Shown: in pieces, positions 21,707 through 32,374 of the stretch
How the letters are laid out: the number at the start of each line of letters is the position of its first letter
Position numbering within the stretch: position 1 is the first letter of the stretch
Source: Diphasiastrum complanatum
Lineage: Eukaryota > Streptophyta > Lycopodiopsida > Lycopodiales > Lycopodiaceae
Reading direction: 5' to 3'
NCBI GenBank assembly: GCA_029204225.1
Contig: MU832220.1
Coordinates: 1 to 64,000 of the forward strand
DNA length: 64,000 nucleotides
Program-made: the position numbers and the translations under genes
Notes under the pieces: generated by a model
What the model was told of the DNA's origin: nothing
Database searches by the model: none
The model's input: the letters and a program-made list of their open reading frames with translations, nothing else

Positions 21707-22645
21707 TTATCTATGTGGCTTTGGATACAAAATCACACCTAGATTGCACTAGACAAGATTGGCAAGCTATAACATGAGTTTTTTTTATCAAACAAGCTAT
21801 ATGTGAGTCAAACTTGATGTGTCTCCAACCAGGTTAGGTGCCCTACCTACCTTGATTCAAATGGCTATAACTCTTGATCCAAAAATCCCTATGATAGAAA
21901 TTGAGATGCAACCACACTCTCCAAAACTAGATTTCAAGCCAAAATCACATCACACTTGATAGATGCAAATCAATCTTAGGTAGGCTCTAATACCATGTGT
22001 ATTTTTCACACCTGTGAGGACTTCTCAAACAATGTGAATGATCAATACAAGCATACTAGCTCAAAAATGTAAGGTGAAAGCACTTTACACATGCATCCAT
22101 CAACAACCATTCATCACACATAATGAAAGGACACTTTGGATGAAAAAAATTAAGTATAGATTTGGCTTGCTCTTGGATAGAGAAAGAGAGTTCAACAAAA
22201 AACTCTCAATTAGAAAAGGAATGTAAAACAAAAACTAAGTGTTGGAGATTGCTACATCAAGATCTTGCTATAAAAAACTAATTATGAACTCACCCTCACT
22301 CACACTCATAGTAGCTCGAGATCCAAGAGTATTGACATAAAGAAAAATGATAGGACCTCTAAACACACCATCTCTTACTATGATTGGACCTCCTACATGC
22401 CACCTCTTACAATGATTGGACCATTTTGGTGCACCTCACTTCATGATTGGCCCAAATTGACAAATTATATTAAGAGATGCTATGTCACTCATCCTCTAGC
22501 ATCAAGCCAAGTGTAACTAGCCTACACTACCATGAGCTAATCCACTTTTGGAATTGGCCTCTTCAAATATTTACAAGTATACAATGAGTGGTTTTGAAAG
22601 AGGACCCCCAAACCTCAAGATAGATTTCACACTCCTCCTTAAAAG
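21600..22645 (-). mobile_element. Family F element F3, LTR with primer site and leader, inverted
   Basis: On the minus strand: purine-rich AAGGAGGAG (22632-22645), LTR 22631 to 21996 (TGTGAAAT...AATACACA), primer site 21995 to 21980 (TGGTATTAGAGCC), then leader to about 21600. An LTR with a polypurine tract on one side and a primer site on the other is what is left when two elements share one LTR, or after recombination. Confidence 0.7.
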
Positions 22646-22800
22646 AATCTATCTAATTTAACTCACACTTAGACTCCTTAGCATAGAGCTTTGTCTACCT
22701 TACAATATCTAAGACCATATGCAAATGCATTTCATGCTCCACCAGAGTCTTGTTATAGATCAAAATTTTGTCCAAAAATATCACCGAAAATTGCAGAACA
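22646..22800 (-). pseudogene. Ty3/gypsy reverse transcriptase fragment
   Basis: The minus strand reads VIFLDKILIYNKTLVEHEMH, then LHMVLDIVR, a stop, TKLYAKESKCEL. This is the gypsy RT segment that normally contains the active site (Y-x-DD-I-L) and the following helix-plus-SKCEF motif. The second active-site Asp is replaced by Lys. Only about 50 codons remain, joined to a copia-type LTR. Confidence 0.75.
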
Positions 22801-22833
22801 CCTCGACAGACAAGTCTCAGTGCTACTAACAAA

Positions 22834-23308
22834 GTGTACAATTTAATCGACAAAGGCTAAAAAATCGAATTTCAAAGAATCGACATTTATTAATTTAAAT
22901 CAAACAATGATGATTCAATCTTTATTCATTTGACATTAACTTATTCAACCTTTATTCTTGTTCGATAGATGAACGAATTCGAAAGATAAACTGTCAAACC
23001 TTGAAACGAAATGTAATTGTATATCAACCATTTTTAATGATTAGATCAACTATCTATAGGAGGAAGAAGGCCATGCGACCTATCATGTGACAATATAAAT
23101 AGTTGTACACTTACTCATTGTAACAAGATAGACAAACAGAAGCAGATAGAAGAATCTAGATCAATACATTGATTTTTACTTCATTGATGTTTTATACTTA
23201 TCTGTTCTGATTATCTGAAATTGTCTATCACGCTCATACACATGTTTAGTTCTGCACATTTCATTTTATCGCATTATCTGAAGAAAAATCCCCAGTGTTT
23301 TTCCTACA
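22834..23308 (+). other. Possible solo LTR of unknown family
   Basis: A TATA-like ATATAAATAG at about 23093 is followed by an LTR-R-like segment and an end CCTACA at 23308. A TGTACAA start at 22834 would give TG...CA ends. No second copy is present in the window, so boundaries are guesses. Confidence 0.25.
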
Positions 23309-23495
23309 TAAATTTTTCTAGATAAAGACAAAGAATATCGTTCAACGTCTATTGGAATGTTGATGGGCATTACTTACACCAAAATGGTAAAACTAAAAAA
23401 TTGTGTTGGCATTACCTAGAATGAAAACCTGTTTTAGAAACATTTCCCTCATGGATTCTAGTTTGATGATGCTCCGATCTAAAGTCCAATTTGGT

Positions 23496-23822
23496 TGTTG
23501 GAGGGTTTGCGGATATCGAGACAACTCAATTAGACTATTCATTTATTAGCAATTAATAAGTGAAAGGGATTTGGCACCCTGTGTGTATAAGTCCAACCTA
23601 GTGGTCACATTGTTATTTGATCAAATAAATAACAATAAAGAGGCTTTAAGGCTATTTACGCAAGTAAATAAGTTCAAAGACATCAAGTTAGTGATTGGAG
23701 GGTCTTTCCCACCAAATATTTGAATTTGAAAGTAAAGGGAGGTAGGAAATTAGGTCTACCTCTTAACTATAAAACGAGACCATTTTCTTTGTATTGCAGA
23801 TCCAATCTTGCTAATCTAAAGC

Positions 23823-23910
<88 letters not shown>

Positions 23911-24031
23911 TCCATCTCTCTTGATATTTTTCTCTTTTCTCACATAGGTTCACTCTCCATACATCTTGCCAAGAGGTTGAAGGTGAGGTCTTGCTCCCTT
24001 GGGAACGCAACTACTACAAGTCATGACAGGC
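23496..24031 (+). repeat. G-family LTR (G2), plus orientation
   Basis: It starts TGTTGGAGGGTTTGCGG and contains GGGATTTGGCACCCTG, a TATA box TATAAAA (23768), a long CT tract, and the downstream block TTCACTCTCCATACATCTTG shared with G3. The final bases after ATGACAGG are missing, so the 3' end is truncated. It differs enough from G1 to be a subfamily. Confidence 0.75.
23826..23907. repeat. (CT)n microsatellite within the G2 LTR
   Basis: About 40 uninterrupted CT units starting some 50 bp downstream of the LTR TATA box. G1 LTRs have a short GAGAGAGA-type tract in a comparable downstream region but no long CT run. Confidence 0.9.
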
Positions 24032-24425
24032 GGATATTCTCACCACTCTGAACTTATTTACTCGCTCCTCTTTATTGTTATTTATTTGATCAAATAACAA
24101 TGTGATCACTAGATTAGACTTACACACATCGGGTGCCAAATCCCTCTCACTTATTAACTGCAAATAAATGAATAATCTAATTAGGGTTGTTTTGATATCC
24201 ACAAACCCTCCAACAGTATCTCCCACCAAAATTGGTGACGATCCCATGACACCTACCTCAATTCTTGAATCCCGCAGAATGTTGTGGTGACAAAGTTGAG
24301 AAAATGTGATTATTTAGTTGCGAAATAAAATTATCACTACAAGAAAAGCGTAGATATTGATTCACTTATGTAAAACCTAATGTTTTATTTGTTGATGATT
24401 AGCAAGACTTGGACTTGCAAGATTT

Positions 24426-24623
24426 TCAATAATAACCATATGGGTCTAGTGGCCATTCATGATAACCTTGTTCATTGACAAATGAGTAGTCATCACCATC
24501 CAAAAAAGAACCCCAAGATAATGCTTGTTGATTTTGATCCTCGTAGATAGGTGCAGCTGCTAGCAATGACCTTGTTGAAGCTAATGACAAGGTTACAGTT
24601 TTTTTTTTTTTTGACAAGTTCAA
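24426..24623 (-). CDS. Conserved peptide frame of G3
   Basis: A 65-codon frame whose last 45 codons match the G1 frame: LA.APIY.DQ.QQALSW, FLDGDDY, FVNEQGYHEWPLDPYGYY, stop. The N-terminal lysine run comes from a poly(T) tract on the plus strand and is probably not part of an original protein. Function unknown. Position before the polypurine tract is the same as in G1. Confidence 0.5.
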   Translation of the reverse strand: MNLSKKKKTVTLSLASTRSLLAAAPIYEDQNQQALSWGSFLDGDDYSFVNEQGYHEWPLDPYGYY

Positions 24624-25005
24624 AAATTTGTAACTTGCTCAATACTTAACAAAATGAAAAAACAATTACGTCTCCAAAAAGCTCTTTCAATGCTCTATAA
24701 TTGTACCTATTGAAACTGAATTACATAGAATAGAAATTTGGGCAAGAAATGAATCAAACAGGGCAGAAAACTTAAAACAAATTTCTGGTTTTTGACAAGT
24801 TTACAAAATTTTGTTGCCAACTTCAAAAAAATTTAATTTGCTCAATACTCAACAAAATGAAAAAAAAAAAAAAAAAAATCCCTTTCAATGCTCTACAACT
24901 CTGCCTATTCAAATCGAATTATAAAGAATTGAAAGTTGGGCAAAAAATGAATGAAACTGGACAAAAAAATAGAAAAACAAAAAATATAGTCCCCACTCAT
25001 TTTTT
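24600..25005 (-). repeat. Two tandem units of about 200 bp in G3 interior
   Basis: Units at about 24600-24795 and 24796-25005 match the G1 tandem units (AACTTGCTCAATACT, CAATGCTCTA, TTGGGCAA, TTTTTGACAAGTTTACAAAAT blocks on the plus strand). G3 has two units where G1 has three. Confidence 0.75.
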
Positions 25006-25146
25006 TGAACGTTTTTGGACATAACTCTCACAAATCACATCCATAATCCAAAACTAACCCTAGCATGCCAAAACCAAGATGCCTAAATGCATTCTAGCCA
25101 CAAAATATGAAAGAGAATGCTAACAAACAAGATGAGAGTGCATTGC

Positions 25147-25164
25147 TCCCTGACAACAGTGTCA
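25147..25164 (-). other. G3 primer-binding site, decayed tRNA-Asp type
   Basis: TGACACTGTTGTCAGGGA lies 4 bases after the LTR end, the same spacing as G1. It differs from the tRNA-Asp complement TGGCGCCGTTGCCGGGGA at five positions, all C-to-T or G-to-A. Confidence 0.7.
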
Positions 25165-25306
25165 AAATTGTAGGGTGCTCTTGCCTGTCATGACTTGTAG
25201 TAGTTGAGTTCCCAAGGGAACAAGACCTCACCTTCAACCTGTTAGCAAGATGTATGGGAGTGAACTTGTGTGAGAGAAGAGAGTGAACTTGTGTGAGAGA
25301 AGAGAG

Positions 25307-25868
25307 TGTCATGTGCTACATGTAATTAGCCCATGAGCTTACTAATGAATTACCAAATATAGCCATGGAGCTAAATAAGACTAGAAGTAGCCATTAGGAT
25401 TGTTAATAAAGAGGCTCGAACAACCTCGCTATATTTGTGAATAGCGGACTTGTAATAATGGTTGTAAGGCCCAAATTAGCCAAATCAGCCCCCAAACTCA
25501 TAGTAGAAGCAAAAATGACCACTACAAATAGCCGAGGTCATACTAAATTTGGAGGCTATTATTCATTTTTCATAATTTTGAACTCTATGTGTTCTCTTGT
25601 GTTCTTGAAGCTTCTCGTTGAGAGCTTTCTTGAATGGTTTGTGGTTCATGTGCCTAAAGTCACATGAGAGCTATGATCATGCTATAGAATCAGGCCCCTA
25701 TCCTTTAAATGATCTCCATTCCTTAATAATGGAACCTTACTTTGCCTAATTTGGTGAAGTTTTGCTACTTTTATCTACTTTCTTGATTTTTGACTAGTTT
25801 TCTTGGTTTCTTGTATTTCCATTGTGTGAATGGATTAGATGTGTTAATGCTAAGGTTGGTACATGACA
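25307..25868 (+). repeat. 5' LTR of Ty3/gypsy element D
   Basis: 562 bp with perfect 8-bp terminal inverted repeats TGTCATGT...ACATGACA. A tRNA-iMet primer site follows. It sits inside the 5' LTR of G3, so D is the younger insertion. The left flank is GAGAG; no matching duplication was found on the right. Confidence 0.85.
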
Positions 25869-25872
25869 ATTT

Positions 25873-25884
25873 TGGTATCAAAGC
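25873..25884 (+). other. Element D primer-binding site
   Basis: TGGTATCAAAGC starts 4 bases after the LTR end; one mismatch to the initiator tRNA-Met complement. Confidence 0.82.
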
Positions 25885-26454
25885 ATTAGATCCTTTTCCC
25901 ATTAGATTTGGTGGTCTTCTTTAAGTTTTAGTGGTTTTTTCTTGACTAGTTTTTTGGTTTTCAGTTCCAACAAGATTTGATTCAAATTTTGACCATTTAA
26001 TCTTCATTTCTTGTGAATTTTCTTATTGTAGATCAATAGATCTTTCTTTTGGCTTCTTGGAGGTACTGATATTTTTCTAATTTGGAGCTATAATGACCAA
26101 GTTATGGCCATTTTTGTGATTTCACTTCAATTTTAATTAGTAGTAGTGGAGTATGTTCTTTTTCCATTTTTGGTTGTACTTTTGGCAGAATTTTTCTTGA
26201 CTGTAATTTCATAGGACTATAGATATCAGAATCTGACTCAATTTTCAGCCAATTTGATTGAGAATTGACAAAGTTATGGCAATTCTTGTGAGAAAGGTCA
26301 AATCCCATATTTGATAGGATTTTTGGGAGAGAAGAACTTCAACAATTCATTGTTGAAGTTTTGTCCCTTTGGTAAATTTTTTTTCAAATTTTTCATTTTA
26401 AAGAGTTCGAAAAAAAAAATTTAGATCCAGACTGTCAGAACCACAACGCCCAAC

Positions 26455-26710
26455 CAGATTCGATGAGGGGCCATATTTACATCCGATGTTCTCTCTCAGA
26501 TCCGACGGGCACCTAATTAACACGACGGACCCTCTTCCTCACAACTCTCCCACGACTTACATCCGACACTCTTCCCCCTCTCACTCTCCTACATCCGACG
26601 TTTTCCCCTCGTGGCCCCTCCCTACCCTCTACTTCATTCTCATCCGACGTTCTCCTATTTGCTCCTGTTTTAATCCGACACACATGACCCACGACCTACA
26701 TCCGAAGCGC
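26455..26710. repeat. Degenerate ATCCGACG repeats in the D leader
   Basis: The motif (A)CATCCGAC(G/A) or ATCCGACG recurs at least eight times at irregular spacing in a C-rich stretch. The leader of element B holds a comparable array built on CTC(A/G)ACCGACG. Confidence 0.65.
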
Positions 26711-27245
26711 TACTCTCTTCTTTTTTCTCTCTTTAGACCCTCTCTCTCCTCTTGCGCGTCTGTCTCTCTCTCTCCTTTCTCAATTTTCTCTCTATTGCGT
26801 GAGGCCATCGCCTCTCCCATCTTTGGAATATTTCTAAAATATTCCTTGATTCTCTCCTCCACCATATTCCCTGATTCCCTCCTCCAGTGCCCAGCAACCG
26901 AGCCCTCTTGTACCCGCCAAAGAAAAAAAAAATTCTGAGTTTTTCTATTATATTTTGCGGTAGTTATTTTTATGAGCACACAAATGCTCCATGGATTCCA
27001 AGCTTTATATAATCCAATCTGTACTTTTTTTTTTCTCTAGAGGCCCCCTTCCCCAAGTTCTTCTAGTTTACATTTTAAACCCCCATATCTTTTTTGTTTG
27101 ACGTCGAAATTTAGTACAACAAGAACAAAAAGTGCACAGTTCTGAGCTGAGTATAGTAGCTGTATTTCTGTAATCATTATATTATTTTTATTTTTTTCAC
27201 CCCCCCTCTTCCCTAAGTACAATGGTTTTTTTTAACAACCACTAA

Positions 27246-28510
27246 ACAAAATGCAATAGCATTTCGACAATTCCAAGAACAAAATGCAACAACATTTCGA
27301 CAATTCCAAGAACGAATGCTAGCAATGATGAAAATGTTGGTATCTCAAAAATTGGATATTAATCCTAATGTGGAAAAGACTTATGTTAGTCTTCCATCGT
27401 CTTGATAGCCTCGACATCAGATAATCCAGGGCAAGTCAGTTATCACACTCATCAAGAGACGATCATAGCATTAAGAAATATCAAGGAAAAGCAGATAGCA
27501 ACTGATGACCAACCATTTTTAGGCCAACCATCTAAACATGATGCATTACCAACATCAATTGAGACTATATTCCGACATATTGTTCTGCATCCATTTAGTG
27601 ATGTTGCTCAAGATCCACAACAATGGGCACTACAAGAGTCATACAACAAACTACCACCTCACTATAGAAATGTTGTAAATTTGAATACTCACATGAGTAT
27701 TATAGACACGTGCAAAAGAATAAGATGGTTTAGGAGGGATGGTAATGATTTTACAGATAAAATCCTCATGCCTAACTTCAGTGGGAACACAAACACTATA
27801 GAGGTGGAAGAATGGTTACACAAATTTGATAAATATTTCCAGTTATTCTCGAGGATTGACCAGGCAAAAATTGTAGTATGCTTCGCTACACTTCGAGAGT
27901 CTAGCTTATGTTTGATGGAAGAAAGTCGAGGCTGATCCGCATGTTCAACCGACAATCTACAATTGAATGCAGTTCAAGCAGTTATGTACTAAGGTTTCCT
28001 TTAATCCTTTTTAGGAGAAAATGTTCTTCCAGCGTTGGTGTTCAATTCAGCAAACGGGCTCAATTCAAGATTATAATCATGGATTTTGACAGTTGACACT
28101 CAAGGTCAAACTGGATGAGAGTGCCCATTTACATCAATATGTTCATGGGTTATAAACACAAATTGGAGCTGATGTGGAAGCAGCCATATGTACAACTTTA
28201 GAGTCAGCTATGCAACAGCTAAACAATTCCAGAAATAGGGGATTACTACAATCAACACATCTTATAACATATTTGGGACTCCAAAGTCTCAATCTGATGA
28301 CCAAAAGGATCTCTTTGCTAAATGGAATTTGACGAATCAGAATGTGGAAAGCATGGCTTTATCAAATATAATAGAGTTTCAAAATGAAATCAAGATCTCT
28401 CATAAAGAAGCGGTGCATAAGGCAACAACACCAGATGCAGAGCCTAGAGAAGGATGCATCAGGAATTGGTTAGCCTACCCGACCAAGGTAGATACTGAGA
28501 AAGAAGACTA
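27246..28510 (+). pseudogene. Element D Gag relic
   Basis: It starts within a doubled 35-bp segment (CATTTCGACAATTCCAAGAA, 27260-27312). The longest open part (27402-27935) contains ILMPNFSGNTNTIEVEEWLH and KFDKYFQLF, the typical entry into the retrotransposon Gag domain (P-x-F-x-G...W...F...YF). It ends at a TGA where the Gag helices would continue. Downstream pieces to 28510 carry on in other frames. No intact Gag is possible. Confidence 0.72.
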
Positions 28511-28719
28511 TTGAATGGCTTTGCTTGGATCTTGTCAACCCATACATGATGCAACTTGAGGAAATCATGTGTTTCGTCCATTTCTTCTTCAGTATCTTAT
28601 CAAACCTATGGGATCAGTTTGTAGATCTTGATAATGCATGTGTCATGTCCCTTGCAAGGCCATCACTGAAGTGAATACCGTTATAAAAAAAAATAGTAGA
28701 ACTCTTAGCAAAAGAGATG

Positions 28720-29330
28720 AGACTTGATATGACGTTAAGGCTAAGCATAAGAAAGCTAAATCTAGCACCAATGTTTGGTGTATCGCTTGTGAAAAAAGAA
28801 CACTGTAAAACTAATTGTCCTAATTTATGGATTAGCTATATAGGAAAAGAACTATTCCTTTGTCCAATCACTAACCATGAGGAGGTAGCATATACTACTG
28901 TTCCTCCTAACCAAAAGAATTTAACACCAAACCCATGCACAAGCCAACAATACACTATTCTGCATAGAGGAGGGACGCGAGACTTTAGGCTCGTGTTATA
29001 GTTGCAGAGCATCCACTCATTATTCGTCTGATTTTCCCGAACCCAGGAGGTTTGTAGGATATATACCACTTTATGCTAACTACAAGGGCGAAGGACATGT
29101 AACTGCAGAGTGTCCTCAACCACAACAACCGTGGTCTAAACCACGGTTTGTAAATTCACCAAGGGAAGATGAGCCTCGAACATCTAAGTCTAATCCTGAT
29201 ATGGTAGTCCAGGGAATAAAAGTAGAATCAGAGATACTAGAAGACCAAGACCAGCATTGGCCCGATTTAGAGTTAGATGTAAATAAAGTTACAACTAGAA
29301 GTAGGAAAAATATACCGACTCTTTGAAATC
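28720..29330 (+). pseudogene. Element D Gag C-terminus and protease linker relic
   Basis: Cys/His-containing pieces in shifting frames (CIACEKRT, then CKTNCPNLW) look like broken zinc knuckles. A following charged linker reads VTTRSRKNIPTL. No clear protease active site is seen. At about 29505 the sequence jumps into RNase H, so protease and reverse transcriptase are deleted. Confidence 0.5.
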
Positions 29331-29504
29331 AGAAGAAAATTAAGAAGGTAAAAAATGCGAATTCTGTGAAAAGCGTGAAAAACGTGACAAACAAGACATA
29401 GACTACAGAATAGGCCACAATAATTGCTCATAATAAAGATCTAAACTTTGATCGGTCAGATGAAAATTATTATGAAGCGGATATCAATTCAAATGCCATT
29501 AGCA

Positions 29505-29695
29505 ACATCTGAGAAAAATGACTTCGCTATAGAGCGAGAAGCCTTAGGCATGATTAACTCTGTTAAAAAGTTTAGGCATTACCTTTTAGGTTATCCTTTC
29601 ATTTTCCATGTAGATCATTATGCACTTAAGCATGTAGTGAATAAGCTCGATCTCTCAAGTAGAATTGCTTGTTGTTAGATGAATTTGACTACCAA
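29505..29695 (+). pseudogene. Element D RNase H fragment (Ty3/gypsy)
   Basis: It reads SEKNDFAIEREALGMINSVK, KFRHYLLGYPFIFHVDHYAL and VVNKLDLSSRIA, the standard gypsy RT-RNase H connection and the first part of RNase H. It starts abruptly at a deletion joint near 29505. A short shifted stretch (LLDEFDYQVEL, then HQTAD) follows to about 29740. Confidence 0.82.
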
Positions 29696-29964
29696 GTAGA
29701 ACTAAAAAGAGCTAAGGATCACCAAACTGCCGATTAAATTTCACGTCTTCACACTAAAGATCAACTAGAACCAATTTCAAATGAGTTTTTGGATGAGCAC
29801 ATAATGCACATCCAGGCAGAATCTTCTATATATACAGGTATCATTAATTTTTTGTAGGATAAAATATATCATGATCATTTTAATAAATAGCCAAAACCGG
29901 TTTTTCTTGAAAAAGTAGGACCATAAACAATTATAGACAAGGTTTTATATAAATTAGGGTCAGA

Positions 29965-31060
29965 TGGTCATCTTCGTCGTTGTTTAGAACCATCGAAGTC
30001 ATCACTGTAATCCGAGCGTTACATGAAGAAGATTCGAAGGGACATTATGCTCTTAGAAAATCCACTATTAAAATTTTGAATGCCACGTATTGGTGGCCTA
30101 CCATTTATAGAGATGTTAAATCTTTTATCCAAAAATGTGACGCATGCCAAAGGATGGGGAAACCCAGCTTCGCAACTCACTGCACTTACACCTATTATTC
30201 CCTTAGCATGTTTTGAGAAATGTGAAATAGATTTTGTAGGACCAATTAAATCAACCACTTGTAGAACCCGAGATGTTACATACTTGTTGCAATGGACTAC
30301 ACTTCCAAAATGGTAGAAGCCGAAGCTACTGCCAAAAACGATGGTAAAACAGTAGCAAAGTTTTTGTTCCAAAACATTATCACTCGCTATGGTCATCCCT
30401 TAGAATTAGTTAGTGATAGGGAATCCATTTCCTCAACCAAACCACTGTTATCATATTTTTCCATCACCCACAGACAAACCACACCATATAATCCCAAAGC
30501 CAACGGACTTACAAAGAGGGCCAACATAATTTTGTGTAAAATTTTGACAAGATAACAGAAACACATTCTTTTGATTGGGACCAAAAACCTCCATCAGTCT
30601 TATGGGCATATCGTACTACCAAAAACATTACAACCAAGCAGACTCCGTATTATCTGCTATATGGAATGTAGCCCATACTACCCATCGAGTTTGAAGTTCC
30701 AACATTCCACCTTATTAATGAGGAACATCTGGATGAGAACAATAGCCTCCAAGAGCGGATGATAGCTTTAACTCAGTTGGAGGAGGATTGCCATTTAGCC
30801 TTGATCGAAACTGAATGGGTGTAGAATAAAAGAAAAGAAAATTTTGATCAATTCATTAAAAAGATCAAAATTAGACGAGGAGACTACGTGCTTCTGTATG
30901 ATAACAGACACATGTTGTTTCCAGAAAAACTACACACTGGATGGATGGGACCTTATAAGGTCATAGGAAGTTTTTAATAATGGAAAGTTGATGTCGAGGG
31001 ACATTTTCTCGATACTAGAGTAAATGGATCAAGGGTGAAGCGATACTATGACTGATTTCC
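29965..31060 (+). pseudogene. Element D integrase (Ty3/gypsy)
   Basis: The HHCC zinc region is present (GHYALRKSTIKILNATYWWP, then CDACQRMGKPS). The core has the first Asp at 30230-30232 (EIDFVGPI), the second at 30415-30417 (SDRES), and the third position is AAG, Lys, at 30514-30516 instead of Glu. The C-terminal domain reads RRGDYVLLYDN and ends near VNGSRVKRYYD. Frames change at about 30200, 30290 and 30560 and several stops occur. The Lys at the third catalytic position alone would block activity. Confidence 0.85.
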
Positions 31061-31788
31061 GAGCAAAATGAACGAGTTGAGCTTTGTGACTTTTGCGAAA
31101 AATGTGAAAGTGTGACATTATTCGTATTCATTGTTCCATACGTACCATACGCTAGTTCCAATTCTCATGAACCCCAAAAAAATGCAACAATATTTATATT
31201 CGTATTTTTTTCGGAGGCTGCTATTTGTCGAAAACCAAGACAACTTTCACATTCAAACTTTTCACAGTTGCCAGTATGCGAAAAATGCGACATTTTTTGA
31301 AATTTGCTTTTCTTAGTTATTTTTGCCTCAAGATTTTTGCAAAAAGCCTGACACTTGTGTGGAACTACTATTCTCGTATTTTGACCACTTTGTTTTTTCC
31401 GAAAATGCCGACACTTGTGTGGATACTTCTATTTTCACTTTATTGCTATTTTGCCTGCTGCAAGAAAAGAGAAAAAGCTGACAAGTGGGCAAAGATAACA
31501 CATAACGATTGTTTTCACCAGACTGTGTAAATTCTTATTTTTAGCCTCCGAAACTCAAGTTTCTGAGTTCGACTTTTGCAAACTATGCGAAACATTTGCT
31601 TTAATTTGTTTTATTTACATTTAAATTTTTATTAGGTCTATTTCATTTTATTTTTAAGTTTGTACCTTTAACATATGAAGGACACTTCCAATTAATAATT
31701 GTCAAGTCCACCGATATATCATTAACACCATAAACACTTCAAACACTTCTGCTTTTTTGTCCTCTCTCTCACTCTTTCTTTTGTTTTT
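31061..31788. other. D spacer between pol and the 3' ORF
   Basis: Non-coding, rich in GCGAAAAATG(T/C)GA-like words. An imperfect direct repeat at about 31340-31440 carries (G/C)CCTGACACTTGTGTGGA-type units twice. Confidence 0.5.
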
Positions 31789-32374
31789 TTGATCGTTACG
31801 CTATTGCTCTCATTACGATCAGACACTTTGATAACTACCATCGCTAGTATCCTTGCATTCCAAACCATTGCAATGGTTGCTAGCAATACCATAGTTTTCA
31901 AAACCCACCCAAAACCAGTACTACTGGTTTTGCAACCTTTTGCTGCTAATGCTAGAATCAAAGGATTGCTTCAATTTGTTCCTTCGGTTGTTTTATCAAA
32001 ATTATGCCATGAGTTGATTCAAAATTTAGGCAAAACCAAAGATGGACATATCTGTACCATAGTTTGGAATGTGCCTATAATCATCACAGAAGAATTTTAC
32101 TATCATGTGTTAGGCTTATCGACAAATGGTACCATCCCTACTACCAAGCCTGATTACATTACACGTAGTAGAGTTGTTCAGGAGGGAGCACTTTGAGAAG
32201 AGGGGGTATAAGTTGTGTTATATCCAAAACCCCAATCTTAAAAGCTTCGTCCGCTTTGCCCTTGCTTCTATATTCTTACTTGAGCAAGAGTATACCATCT
32301 CCATCACAAACTTGGGATACTTGCTCAAAGCCCTTGATGGAGAGCGATTGCCTTTGGATGAATTGCTTTTAAGC
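31789..32374 (+). pseudogene. Element D 3' ORF, first part (split by element B)
   Basis: An open frame to 32196 contains PSVVLSKLCHELIQNLG, WNVPIIITEEFYYHVLGLS and TNGTIPTTKPDY. After a frameshift near 32180 it continues FEKRGYKLCYIQNPN, FALASIFLLEQEY and LGYLLKALDGERLPLDELLL. The pattern resembles the plant 'putative transposon protein' domain seen in the extra 3' ORFs of some Athila/Tat-like gypsy elements. Element B inserted at 32370-32374; coding-like sequence resumes at 39558. Confidence 0.6.

Larger units (their letters stand above)
24067..25306 (-). mobile_element. G-family element G3, non-autonomous, truncated at both LTRs
   Basis: On the minus strand: 5' LTR remnant (25306 to 25169, ending TACA), primer site, interior with two tandem units, conserved peptide, polypurine tract, and 3' LTR start at 24216 running to 24067. 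The 5' LTR is cut by the D-element LTR at 25307. A 35-bp filler separates G3 from G2, which lies in the opposite orientation. Confidence 0.78.

Noticed and set aside
26486-26938. 150-codon plus-strand open frame
   Set aside because: Lies in the repetitive, C-rich leader of element D; biased composition and no domain.
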